Assembly: GCA_024663395.1 (NCBI GenBank)
Contig: JANFAH010000006.1
Location: 2,046,001-2,110,000, forward strand
Direction: 5' to 3'
Length of the DNA: 64,000 nucleotides
DNA from: Pisolithus tinctorius
Taxonomy: Eukaryota; Basidiomycota; Agaricomycetes; Boletales; Pisolithaceae
This document shows, piece after piece, positions 51,420-62,237 of this stretch. Below the pieces are notes generated by a model that made no database searches, was not told the DNA's origin, and saw nothing but the letters and a program-made list of their open reading frames with translations. Numbering within the stretch: the stretch's first letter is position 1; each line of letters starts with the position of its first letter. Both the position numbers and the translations under genes were made by a program.

Positions 51420-54330
51420 CTGGCACCATAGACATGCCTGGGAATACCAAATTGAGTCCACCAATGAAATGTCCACATCTTTGGCTGCACGTTGACCAAT
51501 GCAAATAGTTTCAATTGCTGGATATCCATCTGAGCCCCACTCTGCTGGTGTCAACCCAAAATTCTCTGGTGTGATGTCCTGAGCAATTACCTCACAAAGA
51601 CCACTGAAACATATTAGCTCATCTTCATCACTTGTAAATGGATTTCAAAGTGAGGGTACATGCATGGCTTCATGGTTAATATGTACTTGCTGTTGATGTG
51701 TGATCACATCAGCTGTATCTGTTACTTCATTGTCAGTGAGGCCAAGTCACTCAAGCTCTTCACAATCTTCACAATCTTGGTATATGCCAAACTTGATTTG
51801 ACCTAACAACCGCATATCCTTGTATATCATGGAACGAGTAGAGTAGTAAACTAATGAAACTGAAATCTTACCTTGGGACTCTTGTTGTTAGCACTGGGAC
51901 CACCTATTGGGTGGCAATTCCACTCCTCTTGAAACACCTGACAGTCATGATTGATATTGTTGAGGAAAAGTATATGGAGTAGCCAGATATGCGATGTGTT
52001 GTCGACATCAAGCAAGTGAAGATGTTCAAGCCAAGTGAAGAATGTGTGCCAGTGTCTGGTGAACTGAGATCTGGCTTTGACCCACAAATGCTCAATATGG
52101 CAATTTTGAGTTGATCTAGATTCATGTGTGATTAGCAACATCAAATACAAAAATAATGTAAAATATACTTACATTCCCCAGATAAATGAGCCTTGGTGGT
52201 GGCCATTCTTCATAATGACGTAGGTTGCAATGTCAAGGTTCTCACCACTGTGGTCTCTGCATATGCAGGAAGGCATACTATATTCTTCAATCACTTGTTT
52301 AAATACATGAAGGATGGTCACTGACCGATTATTATTGCTAGCATGCATCACAGTAACCTAAAAATGAATCAACGAATGTTGCAAGTTAGATGACTGATAA
52401 ACATACTATGTGTGAAGTATGGGTTTACTCTCAGGTGACCAGGCTTCAAGACTGGGTGACAGGGGCTAAGTCCAAGTGGCCAGAATCAAGGCCGGGAGAC
52501 AGGGGCCAAGTCCAGTGGGACTGGAGTTAAGGCTGGGGGTCAGGGGCTAAGTCTGGAGTACCAGACTTAAGGCCAGGAGCGCAGGAACATGACTGGTAGT
52601 GTGGGAAACCGACCAGTCTTGGGGTGCGCACAAGGGGGAAGCTGGTCCGGGGTTGGATCTACCTCCCTTGGTCTCAGCTTATGTGCTGTACCCTTATGCA
52701 AGCTGGGGAGAGGTCTGGGACAGGGGTCAGGAATAGCTTAAGGCTCAGCCTTAGCTATAGAGTAGACTCGAGGGGTAATACAGAGTTGAGGGTAATACTT
52801 AATTGATATTCTGACTGAGGGTGCTACAAAGTATGTACAGGGGTTAAATACATGAGGCCAGTCCAGGATAATGAACATAGAGCTGGACTTGTTAATAAGC
52901 TATTAGCAAGAAGATTAGTAAGAGAGTGGATAGCCACAGTGGCTGTGCCGAGGCTAACAGCCAAAGTCTGGGTGACTGGCATACCGGGGTCAGACACAGG
53001 ATTTGTACAGTAAGCAAAGTCAGATGAATGGGCTAGACTAAATATAGTACAAACAAAGGGAAACAGACCGGAGTTATGTCTGGGTGACCCGGACATAGAC
53101 CTGGGAGGACCGGGGTGGAGCAGCGCAAGGCCGGGAGGCCGAAGTGGACCGGAGATAGGGGTAAAACACCGGACTTGGGTTATGCAGGCCAGAGTTGAGT
53201 TATCTAGGGCTGGGTTTGGGTTTTCTAGGCCAGACCAGGACCAGACTATGACTGAACTTGACCGGAGTTAGGGGCTAGGGGTCTGGACTGGACCAGGACC
53301 GAGTCCGAGAGTCATGGATATGACACTATGTGGCAAAACCCATTGATGAATCCATGGATAATGATCCCCCACTGAATCAATTTGTGGTGACTGTCCATGT
53401 GCCATAATGCATTGGGCTGCTTGATGTGATACTTGTGCCTGGTCTTCATATGGTGGTCTCATAAAGCTTGACCCAGGCAATCCACCCTAGAAAGCAACTG
53501 GATTACATGGCAATACTGAACACAAACCCCCTGTGCCTGCATGAACCCAATGATATAATGAAGTCCAGATTCTGGCCATCTCTTCTTAAATTCCTTGACG
53601 AGATTGTTGAGGTCCACATCACTAATCTCAGTGTAGGTACGCTCAATGCCATGGCACCTCATGTAAAGGCACAGAGCATTTTGATGGATTCTGAGAAGGC
53701 ATGCAAGTTCAGTGGAATGAATGTGTCTTGAGTTTACAATGACCTCCTTGAGAATGTTGATGTCAATGACCTTCCTCAGCTGTCCTCATAAACCAGTGTG
53801 AACTTCTGCTACCAGCTTTGGTATTTCTACATTCTCATCCACACTAAGCATGAAGAACACATATGTTAGGCTGATAGTGTTGGGAACCATTTTTTTAAGT
53901 TTGCTCACCAAGTCCTCATGCTGTCTCAATAGTGTGCAATCGCTGCATACAGCTTCCCAACTAGCTCAGTGGTGTCTGAGAGCCACTCAGACAGGTCAGT
54001 GCCCACATGGTCTTCTTCAATCACTGTAAGCAGATGTATCACATTTCCTTCCAGAAAGCCAAGATGACACTCGAGGCAAATTAGATCATTGTCCTCTTGG
54101 GTCCACACCTGGAAAGCATGCCAATAAATGTCGGAGAGTGAATTGACCACCACAATGAGGTTTTCCAGCCACAGTGTGGTACCCGCAGGCAGCTGAGGGA
54201 TGGAACTGGGAAGCAATGTCACCATCGATGGGATGGGTCTTTGAGCTTGAAGCCCAAACCCCAGAACCCAATGTAACAGTATGTGGAACGTATGAGAACA
54301 GAAGGCAACAAATAAACAATAACACATATA
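51420..54330 (-). pseudogene. DDE integrase-type transposase gene of the TIR element
   Basis: From the N-terminus: WLENLIVVVNSLSDIYWHAF and WTQEDNDLICLECHLGFLEG (54150-54020), LVSKLKKMVPNTISL, RCHGIERTYTEISDVDLNNL, then the catalytic core NALWHMDSHHKLIQWG (first D), SMPSCICRDHSGENLD (second D) and QNCHIEHLWVKARSQF (E). It is followed by FTWLEHLHLLDVDN, EEWNCHPIGGPSANNKSP and a C-terminal domain with DEDELMCFSGLCEVIAQDIT. This is the integrase core family common in basidiomycete genomes. TGA replaces expected arginine at several points (for example after EVHTGL). A solo LTR sits at one intron donor. Confidence 0.7.
52411..53325 (-). repeat. Solo LTR copy B, inside the integrase-type gene
   Basis: 915 bp, the inverted counterpart of 44217-45120, flanked by CTATG (52406-52410, 53326-53330). 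It is inserted at an intron start: the exon ends GFCHI and its GTATGT donor straddles the target site. Confidence 0.88.
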
Positions 54331-54368
54331 ATTTCCCTTACTGTTCCATCAGCTGTTTCATCTCAATC

Positions 54369-55311
54369 ATGACTGAATCAAGCCCAGTGACAGTCACCCA
54401 CCATCCTGAATTTTATTTCAAAAATGGTACATTCATCTTCCAGGTCAAGAATATGCTGTACAAACTCAGTCATGACATCTTGGTGAATGAGTCCAAACTC
54501 TTTGCTGATGTCTTTTTGCTTGGCCAATATGTGCCAGACAGCCAGGAGGGGAAGGTTGATGGGCAGCCAATTATTCTCAGTGGAAAAAATTTGACTGCAC
54601 AAACTTTTGACTTGTTCATCAAATTCAAGTTCATGTGGTAAGTCTCTGAGCACTCCCCTGATGGTGACCCTTACTGAATTCACTCATTCTAGTCCCCATC
54701 CTTCTGCCAAATATTCCTTGGATGACCTCAAGAACTTGCTGGAATTCATCTGCCATTTCCAATGCAGCACCCATATGCTCAACTTCATCACTTCTTGTGT
54801 CATCAAGAGAGTGTACTTCTTCCATCCCTCTGAACTCATTTATCTAGGCATCAAGTACAAGATTCAGGCCATCTTCAAAAGAGGTTTTACTAGGCTTTGC
54901 AAAGTCCTGCTGACAAAGATTAAGAAGCCTCACTGTGTCTGGATGGGGATGGATACGTATGTTGCCTATGTCTATGTCAGGTCCCATTTAGATGAGTACA
55001 TCCACACAGTCGCTGCAGAATTTCCCCCCATTGTGCATTCTAGCAGCTGTCAGGACCACAAAGGGTGTGCAGAGGATTGGGCTGCGGTGTGGTGGAATGG
55101 TATGGGGCAACTCCTCCTTGATGGAAGGAACCCATGGCATTTGGACGAAGCTATTGATCACTTCAAAGGATTGCAATTTGGCCAGGTCAGTGTGGATTGT
55201 AAGAGGCATATGTTTTCACATATAATGAACCTGAACAAACCACTTGTGCATTCTCATCAATTCATTACTTGCATTAAAGATCACCTTGTCCACACAATCA
55301 TACCTATGTAG
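54369..55311 (+). CDS. BTB/POZ domain protein of a second subfamily, carried in the TIR element
   Basis: Predicted 295 residues from exons 54369-54637 and 54693-55311 (55-nt GTAAGT-TAG intron, phase 2). The N-terminus reads HPEFYFKNGTFIFQVKNMLY, KLSHDILVNESKLFADVFLL and GQYVPDSQEGKVDG, a BTB domain type common in agaricomycetes and different from the array genes. The second exon continues HPSAKYSLDDLKNLLEFICH and GIKYKIQAIFKRGF. No stop interrupts it, unlike most neighbours, but C-to-T style changes may have altered residues. It lies between the integrase-type gene and the CWC22 fragment. It may be cargo captured by the element. Confidence 0.75.
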
Positions 55312-56125
55312 TCATTATACATAGAGATGTAGTGTCTTACCATGTAACTTGGTTTGGTTGCAATGTATACTGCTTCAGGAGCTTCTTCATATTACAGCCA
55401 TTTTCAAAACTGAGGGTGTGGCTAAATGAACAAAATCACACACATGTAGTAGCTAAATTTTAGAATCTGAACATCTCAATCAATTCAAGTCAGATTGCCA
55501 GTATTTTTACAGATTCAGAACCAGGTAAATTAGATTCAGGTTCTTGTATAAGAATTAGAATAGTTCTACCACTACATAAGTCTGAGAAAAAAAAAAACAT
55601 AGGCTGATCTTACACATATAACCAAGATTGTGATCCAAGTACTGCATATTTCTTCACAAAAAATTCATATTCTTCGAGCCCTGTGTATTACCTAGAGAAC
55701 AGTACCAAAATTATATGTAATTATGCAGTGTGCTGTTGCAATCTGAAGTACTACACCTCATACTATCTTATCTGTACTTGGTGGCTGCTTACTAATCACG
55801 TGCTGCCCTCCCCCCCTTCCAATGCCTCCATGCCTTGCATCTCAAGACTTACTTCAAATAAAATCATAGTAGATTATTTTACTATCATAAACACTGAAAT
55901 GAAAAGTTGGTGGCCAGGCGAGTGGTGCACATGAGTGGTGAGTAACCACCTTTGAGCTGCTGTAGCCATATGGATGACTAGTTGCTGACATAATCATCCT
56001 TGTCTGGCCACCAACTTTTCATCTCCACATTTAGTCAAGTCAAGATTACAGTCATCCTGAGACATGCTGCACAAATCATTCACCAGTATCATTAACTGAG
56101 TCAATGTCACTGACATCAAGCAGGT
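55312..56125. other. AT-rich non-coding part of the TIR element
   Basis: No gene is seen; one 83-codon ORF (55683-55934) has no motif. It contains the inverted repeat described separately. Confidence 0.5.
55899..56022. repeat. Inverted repeat of 19 bp around an 86-bp core
   Basis: ATGAAAAGTTGGTGGCCAG at 55899-55917 is the exact reverse complement of 56004-56022. The total of 124 bp recalls a small MITE, but no target duplication is visible. Confidence 0.7.
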
Positions 56126-57000
56126 TGTTCCCAAACCATTCTCAGAAAACCTCATATGAGGTCAAGGACCATTTGCCCACAGTGTCATGAAAGCACAGGC
56201 ATCCAGCTTACCCTTTACACCTGTTTTCGCCACTCTGGTGGCCATTATCAACACAAAACTTCCTCAAGTGGGAGGGCTCATCTTAGCCTGGCTCATAAGC
56301 CAGTTTCAACGTGCATTCAAGCATAATGACAAAGTAAGTTGCAATTCTTTCCCACCTGTTTCAAATTGTTGATGTCATGCTGGACAGACCGTTTGTCATT
56401 CTTCAACAACTTTCATTGCTCACCTTGTCAATCAAGCTGTCACACATGAGATTATTGTGCTTGAAACCCTCATCTTCCTCCTTGAGTGCCCAATGGATGA
56501 CTTGATTGAGATTGTGGTTGGATTCATGCATGAGGTCAGTGCATTTCTGGCAGAAAACTCTCTGAAAGCAAATGCACTCATTTTTGAAGAGCAAGGTATG
56601 TGACTCTTTCACTTCCTGTGTCATAATTTTGACCCTTTGGCAGCCAAAGAATGAGAAGGTAAATTGGATTGGATGGGGACAAACTTGGTCAATCTATGAC
56701 GAATGATATACCTTACTATCATGAATGCTCTCAACTACAAAGAAGTGGTCCACAAGCTCTTGAAGATCCAGTTGAAGGAAGGAGGAGAGGTGAGTATCAT
56801 TATTTTAATTACTTCAAAATCATACTCATGACTGTTGGTTAGATCAAGCTCATCAACATGATTATTGCTCACAAGAGCACTCTTACTCCACCTTCTACAG
56901 CCTTGTTGGGGAACAATTTAGTCAGCTTAATCACATCTGGATGGAGTGTATTGAACAAGCATTCAACAACTACTACCATACCATTCACCAATACGAGACA
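56126..57000 (+). pseudogene. CWC22: Captured fragment of the splicing-factor gene CWC22
   Basis: Four exon pieces with introns still in place. First: FAHSVMKAQASSLPFTPVFA then TLVAIINTKLPQVGGLI and ISQFQRAFKHNDK (ending 56333). Second (56388-56595): VCHSSTTFIAHLVNQAVTHE then LLECPMDDLIEIVVGFMHEV. Third: IMNALNYKEVVHKLLKIQLK (ending 56789). Fourth (from 56843): INMII, a shift, SYSTFYSLVGEQFSQLNHIW and NNYYHTIHQYET. These follow the MIF4G and MA3 part of CWC22, which loads the exon-junction complex in spliceosomes. The first piece has TGA where NLIRG is expected. Retained introns show capture from DNA, not by reverse transcription. Confidence 0.85.
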
Positions 57001-57361
57001 TCCCAATGATGTTCCTGACGCTCACCTACCCCATGGAGAGACTACAGCAAAGGTCACAGTTGGGGCCTGGCTCATGCAACTATGGGCCACATGGACACAA
57101 CAGGGAATACACTCGGGAACTTGGTTGCAACTACATGCAAGACAAGTACTGCGAAGACTCGTGCTTCCCATCATCTTCCCCTCATCAGTCTCCCTCACTT
57201 CATTGATCTCACCCTCCACCTTGTTGATCTCCCTTGATAGAGGAGATGAAGGATGCAACTTGTCTGGGAGGAGACAGCAAAGTTTTTCTTCATCAGAGGA
57301 GGGTTTTTAGATGTCAGAGATTTGAATAACTTCTATGATACCATTCATTGATATGTTCGTG

Positions 57362-57503
57362 TTCATATTACCCACCACTTGGTAAATTTACTAGCCAATA
57401 CAATCACTGTTGTTTCTATATACCTCATGCAAAACTCAATCATTAATGTGCAGGGATTGATTGTTGTGTTATGTAGGCATATACGAATATACACATAGTA
57501 TGG

Positions 57504-57552
<49 letters not shown>

Positions 57553-57637
57553 TGCGGAAAGCGACATGCAGTCAAGTGGTGTGGTTGCGGAGGGTAACGA
57601 CGTGGCTGAGAGGGCGCAGTGGTGTGGTTGCAGAAGG
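57362..57637 (-). repeat. Right terminal inverted repeat, inner part
   Basis: Reverse complement of the inner part of 35997-36445, including GGTAAATTTACTAGCCAATA. It is interrupted at 57638 by the pogo element; the outer part resumes at 61524. Confidence 0.85.
57505..57546. repeat. (TA)21 microsatellite within the right TIR
   Basis: A 42-bp TA run; the left TIR has only about 13 bp of AT repeat at the equivalent place (36301-36313). Confidence 0.95.
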
Positions 57638-57948
57638 TACTATCATGCGACAGGTAATGCACAATTTTTACAAAACTTGGAATAACTACACAACAACAAC
57701 ATTTCTTGTATTCGGTCTTGGATGATCTAATAGATACAGGTCTTGGCTACAAGCCTGTGCAAAAAACAGAATAAAATACACTAAAATGCATGTATAAGTG
57801 AGCTCCAAAAATGACAGGTCAAAAAGTATAGGTAATGCACAATTTTGTCATGCTGTGTCACGTGTGGCAGGCCTCTTGGCACACACAAATTAAACTCCAC
57901 AGCAAGCACAGTGCACAAACAAGATGCACAATGACAATTGCTTGAGAG

Positions 57949-60583
57949 CTATGGTAAATAATCTATGGAACCATTATAACTACTAAGGCACGACGTCGAG
58001 CTCTGATGCTGTTCATTGGCACCATTTGACGTTGATGGGTATGCCAAGTAGCCCGCTGTGTTACCAACTAGTTCTGGAACATAGGCTGATTCAGTGTGCA
58101 GGTAACCATGATGCCTGGCAGAGGATGATGAGCCAGCCAGTTGATTTGGATGGACGCAGGAGGGAGTTTCCAATGGAGGGAATGCTGATGTGGGTTGCAT
58201 TGAACATTCAAGGGAAGCATCTAAAATAATAAGTTGCAGTTGAGTCAATGACTCGGAGTATGGAAGGGCACAGAACATACCAGGCACCAGAGGTCCAGAC
58301 TCAGAGTTTGCTACACAAGAATGTGGAGGAAAGAGGCCAGAAAATCGACCATTATTCTGCAGGTTGGGGTTATCCTTCAGATGTGTGCGGATCATGGAAA
58401 GCAAGGTTACTTTCGTGCCAATGATGTTTGACTGTGGGAAGCTGAGCACTAGGGCAATGGTCTCAAGTTCTGTCTTTGTTTTCATGTTGAGACTGCCTCT
58501 GTAAATCTCAGTGCCATCCATCACATCTCGTTGTGCTTGCACAGCCGCTTCCTTTTCCTGCCTACATGATTGCATGGCCTCAGTTTGTTGCTTCTTAGCT
58601 GCTTTCCTTGCATCCTCCTCTGCAATTCTCTGTCGAGACTCGGCACTTGTCATGAGGCCATGTTGCCGGATGCTGCAGCCCTTACATTTAGCACGTTCCT
58701 CCTTAGCATTCAGTTTCTTCTTCAAACTGTTGTATTCAACACGTAGCATGATGGCATGACCAAGAGTGTTGTCATGCTCCCACTGTGTGACCTCGAGTTG
58801 AGCACGAAGCCACTCGTTTTCCTCCTGAAGCTGTGCTGTTCAACCTGTTCCAGAATGACTTGATATGGCTGTGCTTGCAGGGGTCATGGAACACAAGGCT
58901 GGGGTGCTGTAACCCATTGAATGGGTGCGACAAGGGGATGTGGGTCCTAGATATGAAGATGAGGCTGCCAGTTGCTGCTGCTCAAAGGTTGGTGGACATG
59001 GGGATTCAGTGTATGCAGGACACGAAGGCTTGTACAGCCTGGCTAGAGGGTCTGTACTCTGGCTGGGACCTGCAGCATTGATATCAGCATCTGACTCTGA
59101 AATATTGTACAGAGACTCCATTGATGTATCCGATGATGCATCTGAGGGTACATCAGAGAGCTGGTCATTGAAGTTGTCAGGTGGCATGTGGGTAGATGGG
59201 GATGACAGCTGGGAATCTGGAATGTAGTCAAGGTCATCAGATGATGGAATAGCCCAGCCTGATGGAAGGTCGTGACAGGATGGAAATGATGGGGGCAACT
59301 CAGCAGTTGTTGAGGTTGGAATGCTAGGTGCATAGTCTTCAGCAGAGAAAATATCAGGATCCAATGGCCGGATGCCAGATTTTCACCAGGCTTGCAAGAT
59401 CGTAGACTCCCGGAACGCTTTTTCCCATGCCTTCATGTACTCCTCCACAACATCGCACCGTTGCATTCCTTCACCTGTTCTCAGCGAATATTCTTCACAC
59501 TGTTTAGACCATGCTTTCTGCATTGGCCCAAAGATGCCTACATCAAGTGGCTGCAGTCGGTGTGTTGTGTGAGGTGGCAGTGCGAATAATAAGATGTTGT
59601 GTGCAATTGCAGTCTCAATCATTTCAGATGTGACATGAGACCCATGACCATCATAGATCAGTACGATTGGCCTCCCAGACTGATTGCGAGTGGCAACTTG
59701 GGGAATAAATGACTGTTTGAACCACTCTGAACAAAGGTAATCACTTGTCCAGCCGTTCTCTGATGTTGCGAGTCTTTATTCACCTGTGCATCAGCACAAT
59801 GATGTGTCGAGCAATGTAGCAACTTACACAATGTCAGGATCAACCTCTGTGGATTCTCTGTCAATAACACCCCCAGCAAATATGAATCCAGGGTGCAGGC
59901 TAGTCCCATCTGCACATACAGATTCAATGACAGTCACAAGATCAAGGCTTCCACCCTTGATCTGATATCATTGCCTATCATTTCGAGAGAAGAAAAATTT
60001 GCGCCCATTGGATTTCCTTCCCCCACCCAACTGAATCCCTTTCTCATCCATGTTATACACATTCTCCCACAGTATGTCATGTTGCTTCAGGAGTGATTCC
60101 AGATCCTCGAAATGCTTCTTGACGATGGTGTAGTTGAACCCCTGAGCACGCTTTGGGTCAATGCCAGATGGGTGGTGCAGTGCAACCTCGGGATGGCGCT
60201 GGACAAAACGATCAATCCATTTTACAGATGGATATTTTTGGCACATGTCATAGACATATGGCCAGATGGTTTCTTTTGAAATTGGGCAACCAGAGGCACC
60301 AAGGAAGAGCATCCAGTCGGCCAAAACCTTCTCCTGTGCCTCAGTTAGGAACCGCAACTTTGCATGAGCATGAGATCGAGGCTCAGCATGGCCATGAGCT
60401 CGTCTTCAGTGTTGAATATTTGTGAATGATGCCTTCATTCTTAGCTGCCTCAAGAAGACTCCAAACCTCCCCTTTTTTCCAGGACTGAATTGCACTCTGG
60501 ATGTGGTTTTCCAAGTCAGATGCTGAGATTTCAGGATCGGGAGCTGAGGGCTGCTTGCCATGCAGTTGTGCTGCCTTAGGCAT
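57949..60583 (-). pseudogene. Pogo-like transposase (DDE_1 type), with stops
   Basis: N-terminal DNA-binding part MPKAAQLHGKQPSAPDPEIS and AIQSWKKGEVWSLLEAAKNE, a one-base shift near 60405, then LRFLTEAQEKVLADWMLFLG and the CENP-B-type helix-turn-helix VKWIDRFVQRHPEVAL. Catalytic aspartates are in WENVYNMDEKGIQLGG, VLIYDGHGSHVT and HRLQPLDVGIFGPMQK. After GKAFREST-like sequence comes a Ser/Pro/Asp-rich region and a C-terminal coiled coil (EEDARKAAKKQQTEAMQSCR). TGA replaces arginine after NDRQ and QAW, and a TAA is also present. The copy is inactive. Confidence 0.85.
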
Positions 60584-60599
60584 GTTTCCTATGGCAAGC

Positions 60600-61513
60600 T
60601 TACTCTTTTTTTTTCATCAACTTAGGACGTCCACTAGACTTTGTACTAAGTGCCGTGCCATGCCGAGCTCACTAAAGCGGAGTTTGAATGTGCTGATGTG
60701 CGTGATGCCCCTATCCCTGTTTTTTGTCACGCTCTGGTAGAATCTTGAATATTGCCATTGAGTTTCCCTTTGATTCACAGAGCTGATGAGCCTAGAACAT
60801 TCACTCCGACATGACGGAGCTCCCCTAAAAATTTCAAGTCCACTGCTGCTGCAGATCTCTGGGATCTGGGCCAAAATACCATAAAAATGCAGTGTTTCAC
60901 ACCACTCTCCTTAAAATTTCCATGCTAGCGAGTTACCACAAAATATTCTTTTCATATTAAAGTAGAGTACCTAGTAGAACACACAGCCCCTCCGGGCACC
61001 CCTGGACGCGCCTCGCACAATTTTCAGTCAGATGCTAATGATTATATCTCTGTGATCTCCCTAGTTATAGCTCAGGCCCTCCTGAACGGTGGTCATTTTC
61101 AATCTGACACCGCCCGCGGTGTCTACAGTCAACCCATGATCAACATATGTCTTCAGGACTTCCGGGTCAGTGGATGAAAATCTAGCCAGCAATATCGCAA
61201 TATGTTCGAGCCCTCGCGTAGGCTAGCACTGGTGCTACGTACTTCCGCCAAGCCTTCCAATCTTTATACTTATACGAAAACAACAGTGTCCACCTCTCTT
61301 TTTTCTACCTACCCCTCTGGGTTTCTGTCACATGACCGGAGTTCCGGTCCGTCATTACTCCTGAGCTTCGAAGGTGTCCCCAGACCTGGACTTAGACTGC
61401 GTCCAGGAATAGACCTCTGGCAATGTGTCTGCAATGTTATATTGTGAATATCTTAGGTGCTGCAAGCAGGAGACATGATTGTGCATTACCTGTCCATTGT
61501 GCATTGCTCGTCA
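60600..61513. other. 5' non-coding part of the pogo-like element
   Basis: Lies between the transposase start and the right end. Short ORFs have no motif. I see no second gene. Confidence 0.5.
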
Positions 61514-61523
61514 CATGATAGTA

Positions 61524-61647
61524 ACGACGCGGTCGAATGGGCGCGGTAGTGTGGCGGTGCGGCTGCAAAAGGTAATGACGCGGTTGAATGGGCGCGGTGG
61601 TGTGGCGGTGCGGCCGCGAAAAATAAATGTGCATATTTTACGCCATA
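61524..61647 (-). repeat. Right terminal inverted repeat, outer part
   Basis: Reverse complement of about 35997-36120: subterminal GCGTCATTACC-type units, then the outer end TGCATATTTTACGCCATA. It is followed by the target copy TACGCG. Confidence 0.85.
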
Positions 61648-61653
61648 TACGCG
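61648..61653 (+). repeat. Right target-site duplication of the large TIR element
   Basis: TACGCG, identical to the uninterrupted site in the intact gene copy at 30469-30474. Confidence 0.6.
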
Positions 61654-61716
61654 TGGCAGACAAATATTTTTCCCGGATGCTGGCATTCACTCTTCAGCTT
61701 GTTTTCTATCCTACAG

Positions 61717-62237
61717 CTACAGGAGTACGGGCGAGAACTCGAACTCGCCGATGCGCAAATGATGAAGCTACGAGCTGAGAACGAATACGTCTGTTGCCTA
61801 CCATGTTGTGTCGTAAACTTCTCCCCCTCCCTACCAAACCAATGGTAACGGTTTCCATAAACCACGTCCATGCTTCACACTAGTCTTTTTCTCGACACCG
61901 TAAGTGTCACTATCCCCGCAACACCCACCCTCACGCATCTAATACTCCCTTCACCGACATCAATGACACCAGTCCCAATGCGGTCCCATCCACAACACCA
62001 ACAGCCAGTGAGGCAACCTCCACGTCTTCACATGAATGGACACGCGTCCCATTATTTAAACGGGAGATACAGAGAAAGGGAATCTGAACGCCTCGAGGTG
62101 AGTTATCCACGCGTCCCCTTCATGTGGAAAGAGCAGATGTAGCAAAAACCACTGGTCCACTGACACCTGATGCTCTATAGCGGAGAGATCTGACACCTCA
62201 TGGACATGAACCCACGGCCAACTGTCATCCATCATGA
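61717..62237 (+). pseudogene. Exons 2-4 of the duplicated coiled-coil gene
   Basis: Exon 2 encodes LQEYGRELELADAQMMKLRA, but its donor is damaged (ATACGT instead of GTACGT). Exon 3 (from 61889) has LFLDTVSVTIPATPTLTHLI and ends RERESERLE with a good GTGAGT donor; exon 4 ends at 62237. Exon 1 is 25.7 kb away, beyond the transposon stack, and carries a stop. Confidence 0.8.

Larger units (their letters stand above)
57640..61521 (-). mobile_element. Pogo-like (Tc1/mariner) DNA transposon
   Basis: Ends read CTATCATGCGACAGGTAATG on the left and, inverted, CTATCATGTGACGAGCAATG on the right, where a short extra repeat precedes ACAGGTAATGCACAAT. A TA target duplication flanks it (57638-57639, 61522-61523). 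Joining the flanks restores a GCGTCRTTACCTTCTGC unit of the host TIR. It carries one transposase gene on the minus strand. Confidence 0.85.
35997..61647. mobile_element. Large terminal-inverted-repeat element with nested insertions
   Basis: The left end 35997-36445 is repeated in inverted orientation at the right end, 61647-61524 continuing at 57637-57362; the right arm is split by a pogo insertion. Both ends read inward as TATGGYGTAAAATATGCACA then TTTATTTTTCGC. Removing the Gypsy, LINE, two LTR and pogo insertions leaves roughly 7.7 kb of own sequence. It holds a DDE integrase-type gene and an accessory ORF on the minus strand, and a BTB gene and a CWC22 fragment on the plus strand. The superfamily is not clear; the integrase-like core suggests a cut-and-paste element with a retroviral-type integrase fold. 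Confidence 0.75.
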
